Source: an uncultured Collinsella sp.
Lineage (GTDB): Bacteria; Actinomycetota; Coriobacteriia; Coriobacteriales; Coriobacteriaceae
Reading direction: 5' to 3'
Assembly (NCBI GenBank): GCA_900552155.1
Contig: URYU01000032.1
Location: 1-14,237, forward strand
Length of the DNA stretch: 14,237 bases
Shown here piece by piece: positions 6,991 through 14,237 of this stretch. The notes beneath the pieces are model-generated. The model did no database searches. It was not told the DNA's origin and saw only the letters and a list, made by a program, of their open reading frames with translations. A program made the translations under genes and the position numbers. Position 1 is the stretch's first letter, and each line of letters opens with the position of its first letter.

Positions 6991-8057
6991 TATGCGTTCC
7001 CCTGTTTGGTGCCCTTCATGCGGTACAGCGAGTCCGCAAGAATGGCAGGGTTGTTGACGCCAAAGTCGCCCAGGCGCTCCGGATCCTCGCTGATGTCGTC
7101 CATGAGCTCCTGCAGCGAGCCGTACTCGTCGACGATCTTCTCGGCCACGCCGTCGCGCACGACGGACACGCGCGAAAGCGTGCGCAGGCCCAGCGGCGTC
7201 ATGACGGAGTCCTCGTCCAGGTCGTCATAGCCCAGAACTGCCGCCACGTGCTGCGGGTCGGACAGGTCCTTAGGCGTCATGCGAGCGAGCTCTGCACGAA
7301 TCTTCTCGGCGTTTGCCTCGGAGGAATCGCTCGCGTAGTCGCGGATCATCAGGTCGTATTCGGTATCCATGCTGGAACCGGCGAGCTGCTCGAGCTGCAT
7401 CTGCACGAGCTTGCCCTGGTTGCCCAGCTTGACGATGCAATCCTTAAGCTCGGTCTTTGCTTGCTGCATGATCTCGAAGCTCGAGAAAATACCGGTAATG
7501 TCGGCGAGCGTAACGTAGTCGTCGAGCTCGAGGGCCGTCAGGCGCAGCAGGGAGCGGTCGAGCGACTGACGAGTAGTCTGAAGCGTGGCGACGAGCTGGT
7601 TGACCGAGCTCATGATGGTGGTGACGGGCTGGATCTCGTAGCTCTTGCCGTGAACGTACACGTTAACGACGGCGCGACGGGCCGAGACCGAGATCACGAT
7701 GGCATCGGTGAGCACCGACATGCGAGCGGCAGTACGGTGACGCATGCCCGTCTCACTCGTGGCAAGCGAGGGATCGGGATTGAGGTGGAAGTTGGCGCGC
7801 AGGATCTGGGTGAGGTCGCCATCGATAACGATGGCGCCGTCCATCTTGGAAAGCTCGAACAGGCGGTTCGAGGTAAACGAAATGTTGAGCGGGAAGCCGT
7901 CGTTACCGGCAGCGAGCACGTTTTCGGTGTCGCCGACGCAGATAAGGGCGCCCAGGTGACCGGCGATGATCATGTCGAGGGCGGTGCGGATCGGCTGACC
8001 AGGTGCCGTCAGGCGGATGGCCTGTTCCATACGCTTTTGCAGCTCGTTCTTATCCAA
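6990..8057 (-). CDS. disA: DNA integrity scanning protein / diadenylate cyclase
   Basis: 355 residues. DisA condenses two ATP into c-di-AMP and slides on DNA to report branched structures. The N-terminal DAC domain carries KMDGAIVIDGD (D73-G74-A75) and SETGMRHRTAARM (GMRHRTA at 104-110), the two active-site motifs. A helical spine follows, then a C-terminal helix-hairpin-helix DNA-binding part with GYDDLDEDSVMTPLGLRTLS. The start is a TTG at 8057 with GGGAG upstream; the nearby ATG is out of frame. In Firmicutes disA commonly follows clpC-radA. Here clpC is 4.6 kb away and radA is absent from the window. disA is divergent from mntP, and about 150 nt separates it from the mntP riboswitch. Confidence 0.96.
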   Translation of the reverse strand: MDKNELQKRMEQAIRLTAPGQPIRTALDMIIAGHLGALICVGDTENVLAAGNDGFPLNISFTSNRLFELSKMDGAIVIDGDLTQILRANFHLNPDPSLATSETGMRHRTAARMSVLTDAIVISVSARRAVVNVYVHGKSYEIQPVTTIMSSVNQLVATLQTTRQSLDRSLLRLTALELDDYVTLADITGIFSSFEIMQQAKTELKDCIVKLGNQGKLVQMQLEQLAGSSMDTEYDLMIRDYASDSSEANAEKIRAELARMTPKDLSDPQHVAAVLGYDDLDEDSVMTPLGLRTLSRVSVVRDGVAEKIVDEYGSLQELMDDISEDPERLGDFGVNNPAILADSLYRMKGTKQGNA

Positions 8058-8210
8058 GGCATCGCTCCCATCGTATACGCTCCATAAACGTCAATAAGTT
8101 TCTCACGGTTTGCCCCTGTGACGCCCGCAAAATCCGATGCTTACAGAATGAGCGAACACAGCTGAGAGCCCAATCCAAATGAGCTGCTTATGTGGTAGCA
8201 TCGGGATTCG

Positions 8211-8316
8211 CATAAATGAGGGAGTAGTCGCGTGATCGGGTTCGCCTCCGGTGGCGCGGCAAGTCAACACACTGGCCGATGCGGCCTGGCTTGCCTTAAT
8301 GAACGAGACTCGTGGC
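8211..8316 (+). promoter_or_regulatory. yybP-ykoY manganese riboswitch aptamer
   Basis: The conserved elements occur in order: GGGAGTAG (8220-8227), a GC-rich helix region, AGTCAACA within GGCAAGTCAACACAC, and AATGAACGAGACT (8298-8310). GGCAAG (8258-8263) pairs with CTTGCC (8290-8295). This matches the known yybP-ykoY class, which binds Mn2+ at the junction of two docked loops and switches on Mn exporters. The terminal GACT of the aptamer is also the left foot of the terminator stem, so the two folds exclude each other. Mn2+ binding should therefore favour read-through into mntP. Confidence 0.9.
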
Positions 8317-8350
8317 TGTGCGCGCAACGCGTACGCCACGGGTCTTTTTT
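8307..8350 (+). terminator. Riboswitch-controlled rho-independent terminator
   Basis: The outer stem GACTCGTGGC pairs with GCCACGGGTC (one G-U pair), an inner GTGCG/CGTAC stem extends it, and six T follow at 8345-8350. The 5' foot overlaps the ACGAGACT end of the manganese aptamer. It lies 54 nt before the mntP start codon, so it can decide whether mntP is transcribed. Confidence 0.88.
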
Positions 8351-8403
8351 GTTACTCCCCCAAGAGGTACACGCGGGCCCGCCCGCAGAGAGGGAGCCAG
8401 ACT

Positions 8404-8982
8404 ATGGGACTCGCAGAGCTCGTGTTGCTCGCCGTTGGCCTTTCGATGGACGCCTTTGCCGTTTCCATCTGCAAGGGCCTTGGCATGAAGAAGATCAACC
8501 TTAAAGTCGCCGTGGTGCTCGGCCGGTTCTTTGGCGGCTTTCAGGCCGGCATGCCCGTAATCGGATGGGCGCTCGGCAGTCAATTCATGGGCTTCATCGG
8601 ACCCATCGACCATTGGATCGCCTTTATCCTTTTGGCCTTCATCGGCGGCAAAATGCTGTGGGAAGCCTTTACCGAAGACGAGGATGGAGGCGACGGCAAG
8701 GATGCCGAAAAGATTGACCTAGGCGAGTACCTGATCCTCGCCATCGCCACCTCAATCGACGCCCTGGCCGTGGGCATCTCGTTCGCCGCGCTTTCGGTCG
8801 ACATCGTTCCCGCTGTATCGCTTATCGGCGTCACAACGTTCATCTTCTCCGTTGCCGGCGTAGCGATCGGCCACACCTTTGGCGCGCGCTACGAAAAACC
8901 CGCCACCATCGTGGGCGGCGTCGTGCTCATCCTCATCGGGCTTAAGATCTTGCTTGAGCATCTGGGGATCCTCGCGATATAA
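8404..8982 (+). CDS. mntP: Manganese efflux pump MntP
   Basis: 192 residues from ATG 8404, preceded by GAGGGAG. A longer in-frame start at 8251 would run through the riboswitch and terminator and is rejected. MntP is a six-helix inner-membrane exporter of Mn2+. Two homologous halves are visible: LSMDAFAVSICKGLG (D16) and TSIDALAVGISFAAL (D119), the paired Asp-containing motifs of the family. They are joined by an acidic cytoplasmic-type loop (EDEDGGDGKDAEK, 91-103). Six hydrophobic segments lie at about 3-22, 36-58, 68-88, 107-130, 136-158 and 167-187. The riboswitch upstream agrees with a manganese role and predicts induction by excess Mn2+. Confidence 0.96.
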   Translation: MGLAELVLLAVGLSMDAFAVSICKGLGMKKINLKVAVVLGRFFGGFQAGMPVIGWALGSQFMGFIGPIDHWIAFILLAFIGGKMLWEAFTEDEDGGDGKDAEKIDLGEYLILAIATSIDALAVGISFAALSVDIVPAVSLIGVTTFIFSVAGVAIGHTFGARYEKPATIVGGVVLILIGLKILLEHLGILAI

Positions 8983-9022
8983 AAAACGCCTCTCATAAGC
9001 CAACGTCAATGTAGGAGTCTCA

Positions 9023-9090
9023 TGCAGAGTTTTGCATAATGCCTATTCGTGCAGACTTTTGCATGTCATACTAATATGCAAAAGTCTGCA
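9023..9090. promoter_or_regulatory. Three evenly spaced operator-like sites upstream of hipB
   Basis: Three 14-bp sites of the form TGCA-N6-TGCA lie at 9023-9036, 9050-9063 and 9077-9090, separated by 13 bp each (27 bp centre to centre). The first and second are direct copies with one difference (GAGTTT versus GACTTT). The third is the inverted copy, so sites two and three form a perfect 15-bp-arm inverted repeat (9050-9064 and 9076-9090). A TAATAT -10-like box (9072-9077) lies between them. HipB proteins repress their own operon from repeated palindromes, so these are the expected HipB operators; binding itself is inferred. Confidence 0.8.
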
Positions 9091-9105
9091 CGTTAGGAGA
9101 TAGCC

Positions 9106-9537
9106 GTGGATACCCTTCCCATCACCACACCGCGCCAAGCTGGCATCTACGTGCGCCAGGCACGCGAGACTCAGGGTCTCACCCGTGCCGCCCTCGCCAA
9201 AAAGGCCGGTGTTTCGGAGCGCCTGCTCGCATCGCTCGAGCTGGGAGATGCCACGGGCATTCGGCTCGACAAGCTGTTGACCGTCTTTAACGCACTCGGC
9301 ATAGGTCTCTTTGCGCAAAGCGATAACGACTCCATCGCATCACCCTCCGAACATCCGATGACGATAGCGGACCTCCCTATCGCGAACTCGAATGCCCTGC
9401 CAAAGCCAAGCGTAGGCAGACGACCCGCTCGACAAGGAACGCCAGCTTTCTATGGTGCCTTGCTGGCCCAAATCGCAGCCGAGCAAGGCCTTTCCGGCAC
9501 TTCAGACCTCTCCTTTGGCTGTAAGGTTGTGAAATAA
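9106..9537 (+). CDS. hipB: HipB-like XRE-family antitoxin/repressor
   Basis: 143 residues from GTG 9106 with AGGAG at 9094-9098. Residues about 12-70 form an XRE helix-turn-helix (VRQARETQGLTRAALAKKAGVSERLLASLE, with the recognition helix near 36-46). A Ser/Pro/Arg-rich linker and a C-terminal tail of about 40 residues follow; the tail is longer than in E. coli HipB (88 residues). HipB dimers bind operator DNA, neutralise HipA and repress the operon. The gene stops with TAA immediately followed by the hipA ATG (TAAATG), an arrangement for coupled translation. With HipA interrupted, the repressor may persist alone. The name rests on the HTH type and the hipA neighbour. Confidence 0.85.
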   Translation: MDTLPITTPRQAGIYVRQARETQGLTRAALAKKAGVSERLLASLELGDATGIRLDKLLTVFNALGIGLFAQSDNDSIASPSEHPMTIADLPIANSNALPKPSVGRRPARQGTPAFYGALLAQIAAEQGLSGTSDLSFGCKVVK

Positions 9538-10842
9538 ATGGCAGAAATGGAGCTTGCGACCCTCATTTGTGGCGAAATCGCCGGCACTCTCCGCCAAGAC
9601 GAGCATGGACTCTGCAGCTTTGCATACGCCCCAACCTATCGCGGAGCACCGTTATCGCTAACAATGCCGCTTTCCAATCGCACGTATGGCCATAGCATCG
9701 TCCGCCCGTTCCTATTTGGCCTTTTGCCCGACAGTCAAGAGCAGCGTCGCGCTATTGCCACCGAGCATGATGTTGCATCCAACAACCCCGTCGCCCTCTT
9801 GTGCCATTTCTGTCTAGACTGCGCGGGGGCCGTTCAGTTTTGTCGAGCCGATCAATTAGCCGCCGCCCGCGGCAGGGTCTCGGCATACCGCCCGCTTACC
9901 AATTCTCAAATCGCTCACAAGCTCAAAGCAATTCGCGATGACGAAAGAGAGACATGGATGGGCTCCAACGAAAGCTGGTCCCTGGGCGGCAATCAAGGCA
10001 AATTTGCACTAGCTTGGCATGATGGCCAATGGTGCGAATGTCTAGGGTCATCCCCCACTACCCATATCTTCAAAAATGGTGTCGTTGGGTTCAAACATCA
10101 GGCCTTAAACGAATTCGTCTGCATGAAAACGGCTCGGCGTGTTGGCATTCCAACTGCCAACGTCTCCTATTACACATTTGAAGACGAAGCCGCGCTCGTC
10201 GTTGAACGGTACGACAGAATGGTCAATAGCAGCGGAAATATCGTAAGGCTGCATCATGAGTAGTTTTGCCAGGCGCTCGGTGTATTGCCAATCCAGAAAT
10301 ACACCGCCGACGGAGGACCAACTACACGAGACATCCAAGAACGACTGATTAACACAGTCCCCCACCACATGAATCTTGTGCTTTTTACCTATATGTTGTT
10401 CTATAACGCCATTATCGGAGCGCCTGACGCACACGCTAAAAACTACTCGCTCATCCTTGGCAAAGGCACAAACGCGGCGCTCGCACCCATGTACGATGTC
10501 GCATCGGGGCTGGCATACGAGCGCATGCGCCGCCGGGCGCGCCTTGCCATGAGCGTTGGCGGCGAAAATCGTGTGGGGCGCATCGGTCCAGGCGCTATCC
10601 GCCGATACCACGGTATGGGCGACCCCGCGCTGGAGGCGGCACTCACCGATGCCGGGCTATCCGAGAAGTTTTGCTTTGCGACCATGATGGACCTCGCCTA
10701 CGAGGTGCCCATTTGCATGGAAGAGGTCATGGACGAATACGCCGACCTGCCCGGCATGGCGGACCTGCGCGAGCATATGCTCGGCCCCGTCCGCGAAAAC
10801 TGCCAGCGCACCCTCGACCTCATCAAGGCAGAAATGGACTAG
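9538..10842 (+). pseudogene. hipA: hipA toxin kinase gene interrupted by an in-frame TAG
   Basis: One frame of 434 codons (E. coli HipA has 440 residues) is broken only by TAG at 10261-10263 (codon 242). The first 241 codons contain the N-terminal HipA domain, the autophosphorylation/P-loop-like SWSLGGNQGKFAL (146-158) and the ATP-binding Lys in THIFK (K179). After the stop the frame continues FCQALGV and then KYTADGG, with the catalytic GAPDAHAKNYS (D297, N302) and metal-binding APMYDVASG (D320). Intact HipA proteins read RLHQEDFCQALG or similar at the break, so the stop replaces an acidic residue; GAG to TAG is one base change. Either fragment (9538-10263, 10285-10842) lacks essential residues, so without readthrough the toxin should be dead. 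Confidence 0.85.
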
Positions 10843-10866
10843 GTGGCCTTAATTTCGCAATTATCA

Positions 10867-10914
10867 AACAAAAGAGAGGGGACACCCGACGAAAAAGCCC
10901 GGGTGCCCCCTCTC
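10867..10914 (-). terminator. Terminator of pepD
   Basis: A stem of about 15 bp with one mismatch pairs 10874-10888 with 10900-10914 around a loop. On the minus strand it is followed by TTTTGTTT. It lies 55 nt past the pepD stop and 30 nt past the hipA stop, so it may serve both convergent transcripts, although the T run is only on the pepD side. Confidence 0.8.
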
Positions 10915-10969
10915 ATAATGTCATTTGCAATCCGCTAGCACGTGGCTCGGACTGCTGCTAGCGCAACCT

Positions 10970-12427
10970 TTACGCAGCGAGGCGCTTGAGGACGTCGATG
11001 AGCAGCTCGTAGAAGCGCTCGGCAGAAGCGAGCTCCATGCTCTCGTCCGGGGTATGGACATCGGAGAGCGTCGGGCCCACGGCGATGGCGTCCAGGCCGT
11101 GCAGAGCCTCGGCAAACAGGCCGCACTCAAGGCCGGCGTGAATGGACTCGATGCGCAGCTCGGAGCCAAAGAGCTCTCGATAGCTCTCGACAAAGACTTC
11201 GCGGACCGGCGAATGCTCGGCATAGCTCCAGCCGGGATACTCGAACTCAAACTTGGCGTCGAAGCCCAGGACATCGGCAAGCGTCTGCAGGCGGTCCTTG
11301 AACTCGTTCTGCAGCGAGGTGATCGAGGAGCGCGGGGACAGCATAATCTTGACCTCGTCATCGGAGGTGGCGCCCACGCCGATGTTGGAGGAAACCTCGA
11401 CGGAGCCGTCGGTGGCGACGTTGCGGCGAATCACGCCGTTAGGGGCAAGACGCAGGGCGCGGATGAGGGCAAGCGCGGACTTCTCGTCCATGGCCTCGAC
11501 CTCGGCGTCGTCGGCAATCTCGACGGTGCAGGTAAAGCCGGGGTCGAAGACCTCGAGCTCGGCAGTGACGTCGGCGATGATGCCCTTTGCGATCTGGGCC
11601 GCGGCCTCGGCGGCAGCGTGGTCGGCGTAGACCAGAACAGCTTTGCACTCACGGTTGATGGCGTTGTCCTTGGTGCCGCCGTTAAAGCTAACGATGGCGG
11701 GCTCGCCGGCGACCATCAGGCGGTCGATGATGCGGGCCATGATGAGGTTGCCGTTGCCGCGCTCCAGGTGGATGTCGGCGCCGGAGTGACCGCCCAACAG
11801 GCCAGAAATCTCGAGCGTGAGGGTGCTACCGGTCTTGTGCTCGCGCGCGATCGGGCAGGTGTAGGTAACGACGACGCCGCCGGCACAGCTGACGGTGGCA
11901 ACGCCCTCTTCCTCGGAGTCAAGGTTGATCATGGTGCGGGCGCTAATCTGGGACTTGTCGAGCGTCTCGGCGCCGACCAGGCCAGTCTCCTCGTCGGTGG
12001 TGAACACGCACTCGAGGGCCGGATGGGTAATCGAATCGTCGTTGAGCACGGTAAGCATAAGCGCGACGGCAATACCGTTGTCGGCGCCCAGAGTGGTGCC
12101 GTTAGCGGTGAGGACGCCGTCCTTGACGACCAGGTCGATACCATCGGTCGTAAAGTCGTGCTCAACGGAGCCCAACTTGTCGCACACCATATCGATGTGG
12201 CCCTGCAGCATCACGGTCGGGGCATTCTCGGCACCGGCAGATGCGGGCTTGCGAATGATGACGTTGTAGACCTCGTCCTGGTACACATCGAGACCGCGCT
12301 CCTTGGCAAACGCAACCAGGAAATCGCTGATGCCCTTCTCGTTGCCAGACCCACGGGGGATCGCGCTGACCTCCTCAAAGAAATGGAACAGCTGGGCGGG
12401 CTCGTAGCCGGTAATCTTGTAGTCCAT
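10970..12427 (-). CDS. pepD: Aminoacyl-histidine dipeptidase PepD (M20 family)
   Basis: 485 residues from ATG 12427, with AAGGAGG 6 nt upstream; upstream in-frame starts lack this site. This equals the length of E. coli PepD. It is a cytoplasmic zinc metallopeptidase that splits dipeptides, including Xaa-His. Metal and catalytic residues are in place: QGHIDMVC (H77, D79), LGADNGIA (D116), TTDEETGLVG (E146, E147), INLDSEEEG (D170) and the late SIHAGLECG histidine. A lid/dimerisation domain is inserted in the middle (around GLLGGHSGADI and LERGNGN). It follows clpC on the same strand after a 214-nt gap containing a hairpin, so it probably has its own promoter. Confidence 0.95.
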   Translation of the reverse strand: MDYKITGYEPAQLFHFFEEVSAIPRGSGNEKGISDFLVAFAKERGLDVYQDEVYNVIIRKPASAGAENAPTVMLQGHIDMVCDKLGSVEHDFTTDGIDLVVKDGVLTANGTTLGADNGIAVALMLTVLNDDSITHPALECVFTTDEETGLVGAETLDKSQISARTMINLDSEEEGVATVSCAGGVVVTYTCPIAREHKTGSTLTLEISGLLGGHSGADIHLERGNGNLIMARIIDRLMVAGEPAIVSFNGGTKDNAINRECKAVLVYADHAAAEAAAQIAKGIIADVTAELEVFDPGFTCTVEIADDAEVEAMDEKSALALIRALRLAPNGVIRRNVATDGSVEVSSNIGVGATSDDEVKIMLSPRSSITSLQNEFKDRLQTLADVLGFDAKFEFEYPGWSYAEHSPVREVFVESYRELFGSELRIESIHAGLECGLFAEALHGLDAIAVGPTLSDVHTPDESMELASAERFYELLIDVLKRLAA

Positions 12428-12471
12428 GGTGCCTCCTTGGCGCAACTGGTTAGACAGTAAGACATGCGACT

Positions 12472-12500
12472 TGTATATTCCCAGACTTTGCGTGCATAAA
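12472..12500 (-). promoter_or_regulatory. Candidate pepD promoter
   Basis: On the minus strand TATACA (complement of 12472-12477) lies 17 nt after TTTATG (complement of 12495-12500). The -35 match is weak. Initiation near 12465 would give a leader of about 38 nt to the pepD ATG. Confidence 0.35.
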
Positions 12501-12584
12501 CCAGTCGAAAACGCCGAGCGCCCTCGCATCATCGGCTAACGGTGGACCGTATAGCGTAACGGTCACAACTTCCGCAGCTCTACA

Positions 12585-12616
12585 AATCGAGGCGCCCTTT
12601 CCGGAGCGCCTCGATT
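12585..12616 (-). terminator. Terminator of clpC
   Basis: A perfect 11-bp stem (AATCGAGGCGC at 12585-12595 with GCGCCTCGATT at 12606-12616) closes a 10-nt loop, 25 nt past the clpC stop. On the minus strand the stem is followed by only a short TTGT, so termination may be moderate. Confidence 0.7.
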
Positions 12617-12641
12617 GCGCGTATCAAATTGTCGCCACGCC

Positions 12642-14237
12642 CTACAGCGCGCCGGAACCGGCTTGCATCATGCCGCCGGGGCCCGAGGTCACGCCGCCGC
12701 TCACGGGCGCGGCGTTGCCGGTGTGCGGTACCGCCGGGGCGGTATCGCCACCAAGCGTGCCCGCCGGACGCGGTGCCGGGATCTCGCCCGTGCCGCGGCT
12801 AAAGACAAACTTGCCATCGGCCACGTCGCACAGGACGGTATCGCCCTCGCCCCACTCGCCAGCCAGCAGTTCCTCGGACAGCGGATCCTCGATGAGCTTT
12901 TGGATGGCACGACGCAGCGGACGCGCGCCGTTGGTGAGGTCGGTACCCTCCGCCACAATCTTGTCGTAGGCCGCATCGGTAAGCTTGATGTTCATGCCGT
13001 TTGCGATCAGGCGCTGGCGCAGATCGTCCACCAGCAGGTGCGCAATCTTGGTCAGGTTCTCGCCCGAGAGCTTCTGGAACACCACGATGTCGTCGATACG
13101 GTTGAGCAGCTCGGGGCGGAACAGGCGCTTGAGCTCGCCCATCGCGCGGCCGAGGATCTCACTCGAGGTGCGGCCCTGCTCGCCGGTGGTGCCAACGCCA
13201 ACGCTCGCATCCTGCGCGATCTCGCGGGCGCCCACGTTTGACGTCATGATGATCACCGTATTGCGGAAGTCGACCGTCTTGCCCTGGCTATCGGTCAGAC
13301 GGCCCTCCTCCAACACCTGCAGCAGGATATTGAAGATGTCGGGGTGCGCCTTCTCGATCTCGTCGAACAGCACGACCGAGTACGGGTGACGGCGAACAGC
13401 CTTGGTGAGCTGGCCGCCCTCGTCGTGGCCCACATAGCCCGGGGGGCTACCGATGAGCTTGGAGACCTCGAACTCACTGCCAAACTCCGACATATCGAAG
13501 CTGATGAGCGCGTCCTTGCTGCCAAAGAGATACTCGGCGAGCGTCTTGGCGAGCTCGGTTTTGCCCGTGCCGGTGGGGCCCAGGAAGATAAAGCTGCCGC
13601 CGGGGCGACGCGGGTCCTTGAGCGGCGAGCGGCTGCGGCGCACGGCCTTGGCAACGGCCTCGACGGCCTCGTCCTGACCGATGATGCGCGTCTTGAGCAC
13701 GCTTTCGGCCTGCAGCAGGCGGCGGCTCTCGCTCTCGGTGAGCGAGGACACCGGCACGCCCGAGGTCACGGACACGATGTCGGCAATCTGGGAGACATCG
13801 ATGGTGAGCGGGCTGGCGTCGAGCTCGGCCGTCCAGGCAGCCTTGGCCTCGGCGAGCTCAATCTCGGCAGCCTTTTGCTGCTCGGTGATCTCGGCGGCCT
13901 TGTTCATGTCGTCGCTCTCGGTGGCCTCCTGCGCGGCGGCCTTAAGCTCCTCCACGCGATGCTCGGCCTCGCGCACCGGCTCGGGCGCGCGGTTGGCGGC
14001 GATGCGGGCGCGGGCGCCGGCCTCGTCAATGAGGTCGATGGCCTTATCGGGCAGGAAGCGATCCTGGATGTAGCGGTCGGAGAGGTTCGCGGCGGCCTCG
14101 ATAGCACCCTGCGTATAGCGCACATGGTGGTGCTCCTCGTAGCGCGGCTTGAGCGCGGTCAGGATCTTGACCGTGTCCTCGACGCTCGGCTCCTCGACAT
14201 CGATGGTCTGGAAGCGACGCTCGAAGGCCGGGTCCTT
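12642..14237 (-). CDS. clpC: ClpC AAA+ chaperone/protease ATPase, C-terminal part (starts beyond right edge)
   Basis: 531 residues are visible in one open frame from the window edge (KDPAFERRFQTIDVEEPSV) to TAG 12642-12644. They cover the end of the first ATPase domain, the M-domain coiled coil with its UVR-like stretch (VREAEHRVEELKAAAQEATE), and the complete second ATPase domain: Walker A GPTGTGKT (13557-13580), Walker B VVLFDEIEKAHPD, pore loop GSPPGYVG and sensor TSNVG. ClpC unfolds substrates for the ClpP peptidase. The last 46 or so residues are an unusual Gly/Pro/Ala-rich tail ending GGMMQAGSGAL. ClpC rather than ClpB is preferred from the short M-domain. It ends 214 nt before pepD. 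Confidence 0.95.
   Translation of the reverse strand, partial: KDPAFERRFQTIDVEEPSVEDTVKILTALKPRYEEHHHVRYTQGAIEAAANLSDRYIQDRFLPDKAIDLIDEAGARARIAANRAPEPVREAEHRVEELKAAAQEATESDDMNKAAEITEQQKAAEIELAEAKAAWTAELDASPLTIDVSQIADIVSVTSGVPVSSLTESESRRLLQAESVLKTRIIGQDEAVEAVAKAVRRSRSPLKDPRRPGGSFIFLGPTGTGKTELAKTLAEYLFGSKDALISFDMSEFGSEFEVSKLIGSPPGYVGHDEGGQLTKAVRRHPYSVVLFDEIEKAHPDIFNILLQVLEEGRLTDSQGKTVDFRNTVIIMTSNVGAREIAQDASVGVGTTGEQGRTSSEILGRAMGELKRLFRPELLNRIDDIVVFQKLSGENLTKIAHLLVDDLRQRLIANGMNIKLTDAAYDKIVAEGTDLTNGARPLRRAIQKLIEDPLSEELLAGEWGEGDTVLCDVADGKFVFSRGTGEIPAPRPAGTLGGDTAPAVPHTGNAAPVSGGVTSGPGGMMQAGSGAL

Noticed and set aside
8251..8403. N-terminal extension of MntP from an upstream in-frame start
   Set aside because: It would translate the riboswitch and its terminator, would not resemble MntP, and a good ribosome-binding site precedes ATG 8404.
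1253..10263. Genome-wide reassignment of TAG to an amino acid
   Set aside because: Six genes here, including cysS and clpC, end properly at TAG at the expected protein length. The only tRNA in the window reads threonine codons and is not a suppressor.
9106..10842. A HipBST three-gene toxin system
   Set aside because: The break in hipA is in the middle of the kinase, not after the small N-terminal subdomain, and the first fragment still contains the ATP-binding lysine.
10925..12460. A 511-codon open frame on the plus strand opposite pepD, and similar long plus-strand frames opposite cysS (5010-5801), rlmB/yacP (2987-4180) and disA (7248-8087)
   Set aside because: These are mirror frames produced by GC-rich codon use on the minus strand. 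Their translations have no recognisable domain, and the opposite strand encodes well-known proteins.
12545..12564. Small inverted repeat GACCGT-N8-ACGGTC upstream of pepD
   Set aside because: The arms are only 6 bp and there is no T run. It could be an operator, but arms this short are expected by chance in a window of this size.
1..14237. CRISPR array or prophage
   Set aside because: No regularly spaced repeat array, Cas-like protein or phage structural gene was seen when reading both strands.

Overview
The window looks like chromosome from a GC-rich actinobacterium of the class Coriobacteriia, probably Collinsella or a close relative. This is inferred from gene content, codon choice and the IS type; no database was searched. 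The core genes are all on the minus strand. They form two blocks: clpC and pepD on the right, and disA-ispD-ispF-cysS-rlmB-yacP on the left. The second block is a tightly packed housekeeping string for c-di-AMP synthesis, isoprenoid precursors, Cys-tRNA charging, 23S rRNA methylation and a YacP/Rae1-type nuclease, with a 1-nt overlap (disA/ispD), an 11-nt overlap (ispD/ispF) and 3-nt gaps (ispF/cysS, rlmB/yacP).

From left to right: 1-614 is the N-terminal part of an IS transposase of the IS1249/IS256 type that runs off the left edge. 615-896 holds its presumed outer end, a diverged direct repeat and two minus-strand terminators. tRNA-Thr(UGU) follows at 897-971. Between the tRNA and the core block lies a plus-strand gene (1196-2536) encoding a helix-turn-helix domain fused to a HipA-like kinase. 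It sits behind a large inverted repeat and is interrupted by an in-frame TAG in the DNA-binding part. The core block occupies 2564-8057.

Divergent from disA, a yybP-ykoY manganese riboswitch with a rho-independent terminator precedes mntP, a manganese exporter. Next comes a classical hipBA toxin-antitoxin locus (9106-10842) behind three evenly spaced 14-bp operator-like sites. Its hipA is also split by an in-frame TAG, between the ATP-binding half and the catalytic half. pepD (a dipeptidase) and the C-terminal half of clpC complete the window.

The most notable observation is that both HipA-family genes, 7 kb apart and not close homologues, are interrupted by exactly one in-frame amber codon while the rest of each frame is clean and the kinase motifs are intact. 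TAG is also the ordinary terminator of about half of the genes here (cysS, clpC, rlmB and yacP among them). Recent independent inactivation, or base errors, is therefore the simplest explanation. Local readthrough remains a checkable alternative. The two loci also share an operator style: paired 14-bp 4-6-4 palindromes.
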